Below, piece by piece: positions 42,962 through 50,814 of a stretch of DNA of 64,000 nt; position 1 is the stretch's first letter, and each line of letters opens with the position of its first letter. The translations under genes were made by a program, and so were the position numbers. Where the stretch lies: the IMG/VR virus record IMGVR_UViG_3300025168_000072, positions 1 through 64,000 of that record; one strand, given 5' to 3'. The notes under the pieces are model-generated. The model was not told the DNA's origin. It saw only the letters and a program-made list of their open reading frames with translations, and searched no databases. The DNA is from a virus.

Positions 42962-44020
42962 TCAACGCGTTCTCATATTTATGCGTCTAAGATAGGTAAA
43001 AGTAATCATGTGTGTGCATACTGTATCGTCATCATCTAATTTGTGGTCGAGGTCAAGAGAGTATTCGATAAGACTATCAGTAGTTCCGTTCAAACCGGTG
43101 TTCTTATACACTTCGTCAAAAACTTCTCCGACAATGTTTAGTGCTGTCCGATACGCATTTTCATAATTTGTTCCTCTCGTAGTAACATACACAACCGTTT
43201 GGTATTGTTGGTCTACACGACCGCCTCCAAGAGCCGCAAATGTCGGGGATGTTAAAGTCCTAAGCATGACATTGATGATGGGCGTGGAGAGCCTCATAAT
43301 CATGCTTTTAGAGACATCAAAGCCATACTTGATAGAAGAATTATCAACATGCGTTTTCAAATAGGTTTTTTGGCTGTTTTTTAGAAGGTCTACCGTAGAC
43401 AAGGCCATTCTCAAAAGTGTGTTTGTTACGAAGTCGGATGGGGACAATTCATCGGGAGAAAAAACACCATGAGTAGAAACATACACCGAGCCAAATTGAA
43501 CATTACCGCTACTTGTGCCGAAGTTAATTTTTTTGCCTGTTCCGCTTGAGCCTGTTACCGAAAGATAATGCGTCGAACCGTCGTCGTCTTCGATAATCTC
43601 ACGCATGTATAACTTAGCATTACCTGATGCGTCAAGAGTTAATCTTAGCGTTAAAGGAACGGGGTTGTATTCGGCCATTAAAATATCCAAGTCGTCGCTT
43701 GTTGCTGTGGTTGCGCCAACCAATTTTATTTTATCGCCTGATGCTTGCACTTCGACATGGTAATCTCCGTTATCGAGAGACAACAGCACTTCGTTTGTGC
43801 TTGGTGTCGAGCCATATTTTATTACCGTAAAAATAGTGTAGTCCGATGTGGTGGGTGTGATATGATACTGTGCGTTTGTTACGGCCCAATATCCTGATGA
43901 TGCCGATGCACCGCTACCGGTAGCCGAAAACACTTGGTTGTTTTCTGTGATTGTTGGTGATGTTGGGTTTTCACCGACCATGCGTGAAGTCCAATACTGT
44001 GATGTTGTTGCTATCGCCAT
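42962..44020 (-). CDS. LamG-like domain fused to a tail-terminator-like domain
   Basis: 352 residues. The N-terminal ~200 residues have a concanavalin/LamG-type jelly-roll pattern (YTIFTVIKYG, YHVEVQASGDKIKLVG, LRLTLDASGNAKLYM). The C-terminal ~130 residues (VVYVTTRGTNYENAYRTALN, EYSLDLDHKLDDDD, HMITFTYLRR) resemble a tail terminator/completion protein, which is expected at this position. The fusion would put a carbohydrate-binding-like domain at the head-tail junction. Domain calls are by pattern. Confidence 0.5.
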   Translation of the reverse strand: MAIATTSQYWTSRMVGENPTSPTITENNQVFSATGSGASASSGYWAVTNAQYHITPTTSDYTIFTVIKYGSTPSTNEVLLSLDNGDYHVEVQASGDKIKLVGATTATSDDLDILMAEYNPVPLTLRLTLDASGNAKLYMREIIEDDDGSTHYLSVTGSSGTGKKINFGTSSGNVQFGSVYVSTHGVFSPDELSPSDFVTNTLLRMALSTVDLLKNSQKTYLKTHVDNSSIKYGFDVSKSMIMRLSTPIINVMLRTLTSPTFAALGGGRVDQQYQTVVYVTTRGTNYENAYRTALNIVGEVFDEVYKNTGLNGTTDSLIEYSLDLDHKLDDDDTVCTHMITFTYLRRINMRTR

Positions 44021-44640
44021 TATGAAAACCTACCCTTTAACTCTCTATTAACATAACCGTTAATTCTGTTTCTAAAGTCTTGTTCAGCCGAAGCAATGTA
44101 ACCTAAAGCCGGAAAACCATAAGTGTAACTTTGACCGCCAACTGCCGGAATCCAAGCGGAACCGCCACCTTCCGAACCTATTTGACGACCCCTAATATGT
44201 GCTGTGCCTTTACCGCCACCTTTCCAACGAAACATATGGGCTTGAACCCCGTCTTCTAAAGCGGCGGCAATAGGGTATGTTCCTCCTATATCATCGGGCG
44301 AAGTATGAACACCTTCTCCACCTAATGTTCCACCATGAACACTTGGCCCACGCGAACCAAACCTTGCTTCGGCATCAACCTCATGGCCTTTTACGCTTAC
44401 CGAGTGTTCCGAATCGAGAGAGTGTCCTACTTTCTGTGCTTGTGGTGTATGAGAAGAAGCCGCATACAATTTATCTCTCGCTTTGAATTTGACTTGAGAC
44501 ATAGCCTTTCCGATAGCGTTTTTCATAGCGTGGGCGACATCATCTACGATGTCATCCATGAGTCTATTTAACTGCGTAACATCAACACTAACAGTCATGC
44601 CGTTTAGGGTCATGTCGTTAATTTTAATTTTGCGAGCCAT
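44020..44640 (-). CDS. HK97 gp10-like head-tail neck protein
   Basis: 206 residues. Helical N-terminus, a central Gly/His-rich insert, and order in the operon (connector, gp10-like, tail terminator, tail tube) match the HK97 gp10 family. Start and stop overlap on both sides. The call leans on gene order more than sequence. Confidence 0.6.
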   Translation of the reverse strand: MARKIKINDMTLNGMTVSVDVTQLNRLMDDIVDDVAHAMKNAIGKAMSQVKFKARDKLYAASSHTPQAQKVGHSLDSEHSVSVKGHEVDAEARFGSRGPSVHGGTLGGEGVHTSPDDIGGTYPIAAALEDGVQAHMFRWKGGGKGTAHIRGRQIGSEGGGSAWIPAVGGQSYTYGFPALGYIASAEQDFRNRINGYVNRELKGRFS

Positions 44641-45176
44641 CAATCAACACTCCCCAAGTGAGCGAGTCGCTTGAGGTTGTTTTCGCCTCTTTCGCGTAGT
44701 GGGCTACTGCGAAGCGACCCTTCGGTAGTGGTCGTTTGAAACATAGACTCGTCTTCAAAATAATAAGCGGCGGCTATGTCAGCACATATCTCTCTCAACA
44801 CATGAGCGAACTCACCTTCTTGAACAGCCGTTCCGTCGGCGTGGTCGGCACTAACTCCGGTAACTCCGGTCAAGGTGTGTGTAGATTTACCGGTATAGGA
44901 AAAAGAGTCGCCGTCAATATTACCTGAGCCGGATGACTCAAAGGATGAGCCGCTTGTTAAAACAATACTTGTAGCACCTGCGGCTACTGCACCGTTAAGG
45001 GTAGTTTCGCCAATCTCTCGGCTTGGTGCGCTACGGCCATAATCACGAAACTCTTGGTCTATGTCAATCGTAGCACGACGGATAGCGTTTGTCAATCGCG
45101 AGGATGCTCTTGTTCGCTGTGCGCTGTCAAGACCAAGCCTTGAACCGACATCGGATGTAGTGCAATAATATGCCAT
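44640..45176 (-). CDS. Head-tail connector with inserted beta domain
   Basis: 178 residues. SDVGSRLGLDSAQRTRASSR...AIRRATIDIDQEFRDYG is the helical part of a gp6/gp15-type connector; residues about 55-115 (TTLNGAVAAGATSIVLTSGS...HTLTGVTGVS) form a small beta insert seen in other phage structural proteins; a C-terminal helix follows. ATG at 45176 overlaps the upstream stop (TGATG); GTG at 45179 is possible. Confidence 0.7.
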   Translation of the reverse strand: MAYYCTTSDVGSRLGLDSAQRTRASSRLTNAIRRATIDIDQEFRDYGRSAPSREIGETTLNGAVAAGATSIVLTSGSSFESSGSGNIDGDSFSYTGKSTHTLTGVTGVSADHADGTAVQEGEFAHVLREICADIAAAYYFEDESMFQTTTTEGSLRSSPLRERGENNLKRLAHLGSVD

Positions 45177-45331
45177 CACATAACCCCCTGAACATCAACA
45201 CCAAAGGAAGCGAACAGGGCGATAGCGGCGTATTTAATGTATTTAGCCATAGTGGATAACTCAAGAACTGCTTGTTCAAGCAAACGAACTCGGTCGTCTA
45301 ATTCATCGAGTCTGTCATCATTCCTCGGCAT
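45176..45331 (-). CDS. Small coiled-coil plus transmembrane protein
   Basis: 51 residues: an N-terminal acidic coiled coil (DDRLDELDDRVRLLEQAVLEL) and a hydrophobic C-terminal segment (YIKYAAIALFASFGVDV). Layout resembles small phage holin or spanin-like proteins; host membrane targeting is plausible. Coupled to both neighbours by overlaps. Confidence 0.5.
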   Translation of the reverse strand: MPRNDDRLDELDDRVRLLEQAVLELSTMAKYIKYAAIALFASFGVDVQGVM

Positions 45332-45629
45332 CTTCAATCACCTTTTTTGCTTCTTCAAGTCGAGAGATGAGGTCGGCCTTTGTTCCATCGACTGCGAGGC
45401 CGTTGTCGTTGGCAAGTGCAATCAATTCAGCCTTTTTCATTTTCTTGATAGAGGATAGTGAGGGTAAATCTTTAACAATATCTTTTAGGTCTTCGGCCAA
45501 CTCAAGGACTTCATCGAGTGTAATTTTGCCATCGGCCATCAATTTTTTGTATGCTTTGTAACCGGCCAAACCAAGACCGACTGCAATAGCCGCAAGTAGT
45601 ATAATCATTTCTACATCCATATTTCTCAT
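45318..45629 (-). CDS. Membrane-anchored SAP-domain protein
   Basis: 103 residues. One transmembrane helix at 7-25 (MIILLAAIAVGLGLAGYKAY), a linker, then a SAP-type DNA-binding motif (residues 66-95, KMKKAELIALANDNGLAVDG). Such a layout could tether DNA to a membrane or virion inner surface. Role unknown. The ATGA overlap joins it to the previous gene. Confidence 0.6.
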   Translation of the reverse strand: MRNMDVEMIILLAAIAVGLGLAGYKAYKKLMADGKITLDEVLELAEDLKDIVKDLPSLSSIKKMKKAELIALANDNGLAVDGTKADLISRLEEAKKVIEDAEE

Positions 45630-45799
45630 TCCTTTTGGTATAACACTTCTTTAACTGCGCTATGGGGTATAACGGTAAAGGGTCTGTTTTCACCAACCCT
45701 ATAAATCTTGTAGCCATGAGGTGTCTCTTCAATGTTTACATTTGTGTAACATCGTTCAGGCGGTTGATATACTATTTTTCCCTTTCTTTTTTGTGTCAT
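45626..45799 (-). CDS. Small basic virion-operon protein
   Basis: 57 residues, basic N-terminus (MTQKRKGKIVYQPPERC) with a compact beta pattern after it. ATGA overlap with the SAP gene. Unknown function. Confidence 0.5.
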   Translation of the reverse strand: MTQKRKGKIVYQPPERCYTNVNIEETPHGYKIYRVGENRPFTVIPHSAVKEVLYQKE

Positions 45800-45801
45800 A
45801 A

Positions 45802-45975
45802 TTAACTCTCCAAAAACGCTTTTATTTCATCCGAACTCCAAACAGGCAATCCCGAAGGCCAATTTGAGCCTAAATGATATTGCCCCCTAAAGTAATTGAA
45901 GCAGGTATCGTCATCCATAAACGACCAATCTTCATCGGGGAATGTTGTTTCTAATTTTTCTTTTACTGTTGGCAT
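45802..45975 (-). CDS. Small acidic virion-operon protein
   Basis: 57 residues, acidic and Trp-rich (DEDWSFMDDD, SNWPSGLPVWSSDE). Shares a base with the stop of the upstream fibre-like gene (TGATG). Unknown function. Confidence 0.5.
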   Translation of the reverse strand: MPTVKEKLETTFPDEDWSFMDDDTCFNYFRGQYHLGSNWPSGLPVWSSDEIKAFLES

Positions 45976-47981
45976 CACGCATCACCTAATCTAATTACTT
46001 TTACTGATGTTCGGTAGTCGTTATATGCGGCAAGGTAATACCCACACCCATTAAGATAAGCGGAAAAGTAAATGTCTACTGCCGAACCGCCGGTTCTAAT
46101 TTTTGCTGTTGTTTGGTGATTGTATTTTACATTTATACCGTTTATTCTAATAACTTTTCTTGTTGTAGCATATCGTCTGTCGCCACTATTGTTTGTTGAT
46201 ATTTCAATAAAGGAATCAATGTTGGCGGCACTTGTTCCGTGTCCGAAAATATCAGTCGAAAACCACACATCGTAAATACCATTAGCGGCTAAAGTAAGGT
46301 AGCCGTCGCTGTCTAAAACAATACTTGTATGGTCGCTTGCTGTGGTGGCCGCAGTCCAAAAACTTGTATCGGCTAAATCCGCAACCCATCTTGTATTACT
46401 GTTAAAGTCATTGCTTGAGGATGTCGAAGGGTTGTGATTAACCATGCGGTATTCAGCGAACTCCAAAAGGTCAAGTGCGTTTAACTTGGTGTGGTCGTCA
46501 TCAGTAAATACATTTGAATCAGTTGCGGCTTCAACAGCCGCCCTTACTTCGGCATTACTTAATTGAGTATTAGTGTCGGCGTGGTTACTTGCATGTATTG
46601 TCCCTGCGCTTGCACCGGCCCAATCAACATGCTCCGCCGCTACAAAATTGTTTAGCGAGTCGTGGTCTATTTCACCGGGAACAGCAACGGCTGTAATTGT
46701 AGTGCCACTGTTTGTTACACCGACACCATTAGCACCCAACAAAGAAAAATCCGCCGAACCTCCTGTATCTTCGGCCTTAGAACCACCGCCACTATCAGTA
46801 GTTATTGTTACTCCGGTTATGTCTCCTGAACCACCACCACCGGCTATTGCACTACCGGAGGTTAAGGCAATATCGTTTCCGGCATCGTTTGTAAAATAAA
46901 GAGAATTGGGGGCATCGTTTTTTACCCAAAGCAAACCTTTGGTTGCGGCTGTTGTGTGTCCTGTTGCACCGATGTTTGCGGCTTCGTCAATGATAAGACC
47001 GTCTACGGTAAGGTTTTCTACTTTAGGAACGGGGCCGACTGCATATTTAGGGCTTCTGTAAAGTCCGTTACTAAGTTGAGAGTAAGACCAAGACCCCCTA
47101 ATTTTAGGCGGTAAAGTAGTTCTTATCTCGGAACCCTGTTGGTCTGTTCCTTGTGGCCCAATCATCATGCACCCATCTTGTATTTCTAATTCATCACAAG
47201 TAAGAATGCTGTTATCAGCGACCGTTATTTTATGACCTGCTGTTCCGGCTTTCAAAACCACCTTTCGATAAACCGGTGTAAAAGTGGCTGTTTTTACCGG
47301 TAAAGCAAAACCTGAACCCGAACCTGCCAAAAACTCAAAAGTAGATTCTCCGGCATCGAAACCGGTAATACTACAAGTAAAAGCCGTAAAGTCAAAAATC
47401 TTTTTTCTATCATTTGCGTCTACTGCGGCTAATGGTGCAAAGGATGTTACCGTATCACCAATAGTAAAAGCAGTAAAAGATGCTTTACCGCTTGTTCCTG
47501 TGGGCGTTTCATAATCAGGCCCGTATGTTCCATCCGCAAGAACTACTGTTGGGTGTTGGCCGTCATCGAATTTCACTCCGGTTCCACTCATTGTAAAAAG
47601 TAAACCTGTTATTACTGCGTTATCACCAATTAAAACATACCTACTATTGTATGTTTTGTAAGCACCAAACCCACCATAAAAAATAATTTCCGTAGTGCTA
47701 CCTGCAACAATAGTTCCGTTAGCAAAAAGACCTTTTACTCTTATTTTAGTGTTTAAAGTAATTGTTCTATTACTACCACCTGTGGCAAATGTAGATTCGA
47801 CAATGAGTTCATCAACACTCAAGGTATTTCCACCCGGAGTTGCTATGTCCCAAACACAATTAGCAGTAGCATTGTTGTCAAAAAGTGCTACATCACCTGC
47901 GGCGGGTTTTGTTCCACCTTGCCAATTAGCGTCTGTGTTAGCACTTGTGCTTGAACCGCCAATCCATGTGATAGTTGCCAT
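45975..47981 (-). CDS. Fibre-like virion protein
   Basis: 668 residues. Gly/Thr/Asn-rich, repetitive beta pattern (residues 1-350), then a stretch (GDITGVTITTDSGGG, ITAVAVPGEIDHDSLNN, NVFTDDDHTKLNAL) that recurs in phage tail and head fibres, and a C-terminal jelly-roll-like head. Position among capsid and neck genes suggests a head or neck fibre rather than a tail fibre. GTG at 47990 is an alternative start. Confidence 0.6.
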   Translation of the reverse strand: MATITWIGGSSTSANTDANWQGGTKPAAGDVALFDNNATANCVWDIATPGGNTLSVDELIVESTFATGGSNRTITLNTKIRVKGLFANGTIVAGSTTEIIFYGGFGAYKTYNSRYVLIGDNAVITGLLFTMSGTGVKFDDGQHPTVVLADGTYGPDYETPTGTSGKASFTAFTIGDTVTSFAPLAAVDANDRKKIFDFTAFTCSITGFDAGESTFEFLAGSGSGFALPVKTATFTPVYRKVVLKAGTAGHKITVADNSILTCDELEIQDGCMMIGPQGTDQQGSEIRTTLPPKIRGSWSYSQLSNGLYRSPKYAVGPVPKVENLTVDGLIIDEAANIGATGHTTAATKGLLWVKNDAPNSLYFTNDAGNDIALTSGSAIAGGGGSGDITGVTITTDSGGGSKAEDTGGSADFSLLGANGVGVTNSGTTITAVAVPGEIDHDSLNNFVAAEHVDWAGASAGTIHASNHADTNTQLSNAEVRAAVEAATDSNVFTDDDHTKLNALDLLEFAEYRMVNHNPSTSSSNDFNSNTRWVADLADTSFWTAATTASDHTSIVLDSDGYLTLAANGIYDVWFSTDIFGHGTSAANIDSFIEISTNNSGDRRYATTRKVIRINGINVKYNHQTTAKIRTGGSAVDIYFSAYLNGCGYYLAAYNDYRTSVKVIRLGDA

Positions 47982-47982
47982 A

Positions 47983-48387
47983 TTACTCACTTTGCATTGT
48001 CTTAGTGGATTTTAGTTTAGACAAAACCGCCATCCCACCTTTTTCTTGAACAACAGCAAGCATTTCTTCGGCTCTTTTACTAAACGAGTTAAGTTGAGCC
48101 GCAAAACGAATGTCTTGTTCTTTCTTTTCGCTATCTCTTACATATGAAGGGGATGTGTCAATAAGAACCTGTAAACAATCTACGCATACAAGTGCTTTTA
48201 TTGCCGATTCTTTTTGAGCCGTTGATACAGCGTTTGTTGAATCGGCGGCTAATCCAGAAGAAGTAGTTTTACGGGAAGTTTTAGTAACTTGTTCAGTTCT
48301 AATCGTAATGTATTCGGTAATGGTGGCTTCATTCAAACCTCTCGGTCTGTTAAGCAAATCGCGTATGTTGTCCGTAGTAACCGCCAT
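47983..48387 (-). CDS. Hypothetical virion-operon protein
   Basis: 134 residues, helical, with a Ser/Thr/Lys-rich middle and CVDC at about 87. Possibly a head completion protein by position; no sequence support. GGTGAGTGAA precedes ATG at 48387. Confidence 0.45.
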   Translation of the reverse strand: MAVTTDNIRDLLNRPRGLNEATITEYITIRTEQVTKTSRKTTSSGLAADSTNAVSTAQKESAIKALVCVDCLQVLIDTSPSYVRDSEKKEQDIRFAAQLNSFSKRAEEMLAVVQEKGGMAVLSKLKSTKTMQSE

Positions 48388-48388
48388 T

Positions 48389-48739
48389 TCACTCACCTAA
48401 TGGTTGTGATACAGGCCACCTATCGTTATAATCTTTCGGCACATCAATTGCTTGTGTTCCATTAGGGGGTGTGGCTGAACGACCCATGACAAATACTAAT
48501 TTTGTTTTAACAATATCATGTGCCATTTTACTATCGGGCAACCAATAAGTATTATTGTCGGGCAAAAGAGTTGCCGGAGAAAGAGGTTTTCTTGATGTGG
48601 GTTTTGCTAAACGAAGCAACCAACCTGTGCCGGATAACCAATGGTTATCTCTATGACGCAAATCTACAATTTTTGCATTTTCAGGAATAGGTATTCCTTT
48701 TTGCTTTAGTGATTTTACAAGTTTAGCCTTTTCGCTCAT
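48389..48739 (-). CDS. Hypothetical virion-operon protein
   Basis: 116 residues, basic N-terminus (KAKLVKSLKQKGIPIPENAK), Trp-containing core and a Pro-rich end. No recognised family. ATGA overlap with the Lys-rich mini-gene upstream. Confidence 0.5.
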   Translation of the reverse strand: MSEKAKLVKSLKQKGIPIPENAKIVDLRHRDNHWLSGTGWLLRLAKPTSRKPLSPATLLPDNNTYWLPDSKMAHDIVKTKLVFVMGRSATPPNGTQAIDVPKDYNDRWPVSQPLGE

Positions 48740-48888
48740 TCAACAACCTTCTTACTTTTCTTTGCTTTAGGCTTTGCTTTAGCCTTACTCTTACTTTTTG
48801 TTGGAGGGATAACATCATAGTTACCCTCGGCGTTTAGACGATAGACTGTGCCATCGGCTTCAGTCCACTCTTTGAGTTGCTCACTCAT
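48736..48888 (-). CDS. Lys-rich mini-protein
   Basis: 50 residues; residues 30-47 are almost only Lys, Ser, Ala and Pro (TKSKSKAKAKPKAKKSKK). A basic tail like this may contact packaged DNA. GGTGATT upstream and a 4-bp overlap with the next gene support translation. Confidence 0.5.
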   Translation of the reverse strand: MSEQLKEWTEADGTVYRLNAEGNYDVIPPTKSKSKAKAKPKAKKSKKVVE

Positions 48889-48899
48889 GGTTAATCACC

Positions 48900-49406
48900 T
48901 CAAACAATTGCTTCGTGGAAAGTAATATAAACATCACAAGCACCGGCTGTAATAGCGGCGGTTCCGATAGTAAGCAAAAGGCTGTGCGCCCCTGCTAAAC
49001 CAATTGCGGCTCCACCCATAGTAGCGCAGTTTTCCCAACCAACGGTTGCGACGGTAAGTGCGGCATCGTTAAAAGCAGTAGCGGCCATAATACCGGCGGC
49101 TGTTCCTGTATACCCAAGAGCGATTGTTGCGCTTCCATCGGATGTAAATGCTTGAGTTGGGACTACCAAAAACGATTTGATAAAGGTTCCGGCAACAAGT
49201 GTTTGTGCTGTTCCGTCAGGAGCAGTTAGAGTTTTAGCACCGGCAGTCTTTGAAGCACCGTCGTAAGAAAACTTTAGGGTCTTTTCGATAGTTGTAGCAG
49301 TTTTAGCATCTGTTACTGCATCATCGGCTAAGTCGGCAGTAGCAATACCACCTGCGGCGACATACTTTGTTTCTACAAAGTCTTGGAATTTACGGTTTTG
49401 AGCCAA
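48900..49406 (-). CDS. Small beta-rich virion protein (capsid-associated)
   Basis: 168 residues. Ala/Thr/Gly-rich with a regular strand pattern; lies directly after the capsid gene, so a decoration or capsid-stabilising role is likely. The start is non-ATG: TTG at 49406 with GAGGTGA upstream, or GTG at 49415. Confidence 0.55.
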   Translation of the reverse strand: MAQNRKFQDFVETKYVAAGGIATADLADDAVTDAKTATTIEKTLKFSYDGASKTAGAKTLTAPDGTAQTLVAGTFIKSFLVVPTQAFTSDGSATIALGYTGTAAGIMAATAFNDAALTVATVGWENCATMGGAAIGLAGAHSLLLTIGTAAITAGACDVYITFHEAIV

Positions 49407-49416
49407 ATAAATCACC

Positions 49417-50352
49417 TCAAATTACGCCTGTAATCTTAGCAATTCTGTTTGAGAGTCCAGCCGAAGCACCGTCTTGATGTTGGTGAACGACAGCACCCAT
49501 GTAGCCGGTCAAGAGCCAATCAAAGCCGACTCCCGGTAGACGAGTAAGTTCGGTTTCTTGATAACCTGCACCGTTGTAAGTAAAGAACTCGGCAGTCTCG
49601 GAACCCGGTATCATAAGAACCGCGTCGTCTTCGATAGCACCAACAGTATTACCTGAAAGAAGAGTCTTACCACCTGTGTAATCACGGGTGTAGTAAACAG
49701 TCATCTTTGCGATTCGAGCCATGTGGTCTTGAAGGGATTCAACAACATTTCCGTAGAGTTGAGTGTTGAGCAAAGCACTTCGAGCCGAAGCAGGTAGAAC
49801 GAGAGCCATTGCTTCGTCTCCTGAAACACGGGCGTTAGCGAAGACCTTATCCATAGTGTTGAGGATGTCGGATTCTTCGTCAGCAGTAGCCGCACCAAAT
49901 GTTGCGGTAGCGGCTTGACTTTGACCTGCGCCTTCGTGAAGTTTGTTTAGGATGAGGTTGTCGATAACATCAGCACGACCTCGGACAATAGCCATTTGTT
50001 GTCGGTCAATGTTTTCAAAGGATTCGCCCCGAAGTCGAACTGTGTCAAGGAAGACACATCGGCCTTGTCCTTTTTCGAGTTTGACTGTGTAGTTGCTTGT
50101 TCCAATCTTGGTTGGGTCGGTTGTAGCCGAATCATCCAAAGGATAACTGAATGTTCCTTCAACGCCGGTATACCACTTGAACTCAAGCCAAGGGACTGTT
50201 CGTGCGCCAACAAGTTGTGTTCCAATAGCCAAGCGTCGGCTTTGGAGTTGGATAAAGTCTCGGAGGGTTTGTTGAAGAACTTCGTCTCCGGTTCCGAATG
50301 GCCCTGCGGCCGCGCCTACTGATAGTATTTCTTCTAATGATTTGTTTGCCAT
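49417..50352 (-). CDS. Major capsid protein (HK97 fold)
   Basis: 311 residues. The order (protease/scaffold, small decoration protein, this gene), the length, and segments such as ARTVPWLEFKWYTGVEGTFS, a long spine-helix-like ENIDRQQMAIVRGRADVIDN and ALVLPASARSALLNTQLYGN fit HK97-type capsid proteins. Forms the icosahedral head. GGAAGTGA sits before ATG at 50352; longer in-frame starts at 50367 and 50385 exist. Confidence 0.8.
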   Translation of the reverse strand: MANKSLEEILSVGAAAGPFGTGDEVLQQTLRDFIQLQSRRLAIGTQLVGARTVPWLEFKWYTGVEGTFSYPLDDSATTDPTKIGTSNYTVKLEKGQGRCVFLDTVRLRGESFENIDRQQMAIVRGRADVIDNLILNKLHEGAGQSQAATATFGAATADEESDILNTMDKVFANARVSGDEAMALVLPASARSALLNTQLYGNVVESLQDHMARIAKMTVYYTRDYTGGKTLLSGNTVGAIEDDAVLMIPGSETAEFFTYNGAGYQETELTRLPGVGFDWLLTGYMGAVVHQHQDGASAGLSNRIAKITGVI

Positions 50353-50387
50353 GATATTCACTTCCATATTTTTTTTGTTATTCATGC

Positions 50388-50813
50388 TCAAGCGAGAGCG
50401 ACCCCACTAAGTAGAACAGGAACCATGTCTCCGTTGTCGGATGATGTAATTTCACCTTCACCGACATAGATTCCGATTTTCTTGTCGGAAGAGTCTTGTG
50501 AGTCAAGAAGTAGTCCAGCCGCACCTGCATAAACAGGGAGTCCGAAGGTGTATGTTTGAGAAGCCTTGGATTGAACCATTTGCACACCAACAAGAGGGAG
50601 GAAAGAAACGGTTGCACCGGTTGTCTCAAATGCTTGGTCGGCATCACGGGATGATTCACCGGCTGTAATACCGATAGGAACGACTGCGCCACCCGGATGG
50701 ATTTTAGCATTGTTGGTTGTTCCGTCGTTTGTCAAAATAAGACCGACACCTGCAAAAGTTTCAGCGTCTTTCAATGTAATGCTTCGTGGGTCTACTGCGT
50801 TAAATGCTACCAT
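50388..50813 (-). CDS. Capsid decoration-like protein (DUF2190-like)
   Basis: 141 residues. The pattern AVDPRSITLKDAETFAGVGL, GAVVPIGITAGESSRDADQAF and a Gly/Ala-rich beta C-terminus resembles small DUF2190-type or head decoration proteins that precede capsid genes. Starts 1 bp after the protease stop. Confidence 0.6.
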   Translation of the reverse strand: MVAFNAVDPRSITLKDAETFAGVGLILTNDGTTNNAKIHPGGAVVPIGITAGESSRDADQAFETTGATVSFLPLVGVQMVQSKASQTYTFGLPVYAGAAGLLLDSQDSSDKKIGIYVGEGEITSSDNGDMVPVLLSGVALA

Positions 50814-50814
50814 C

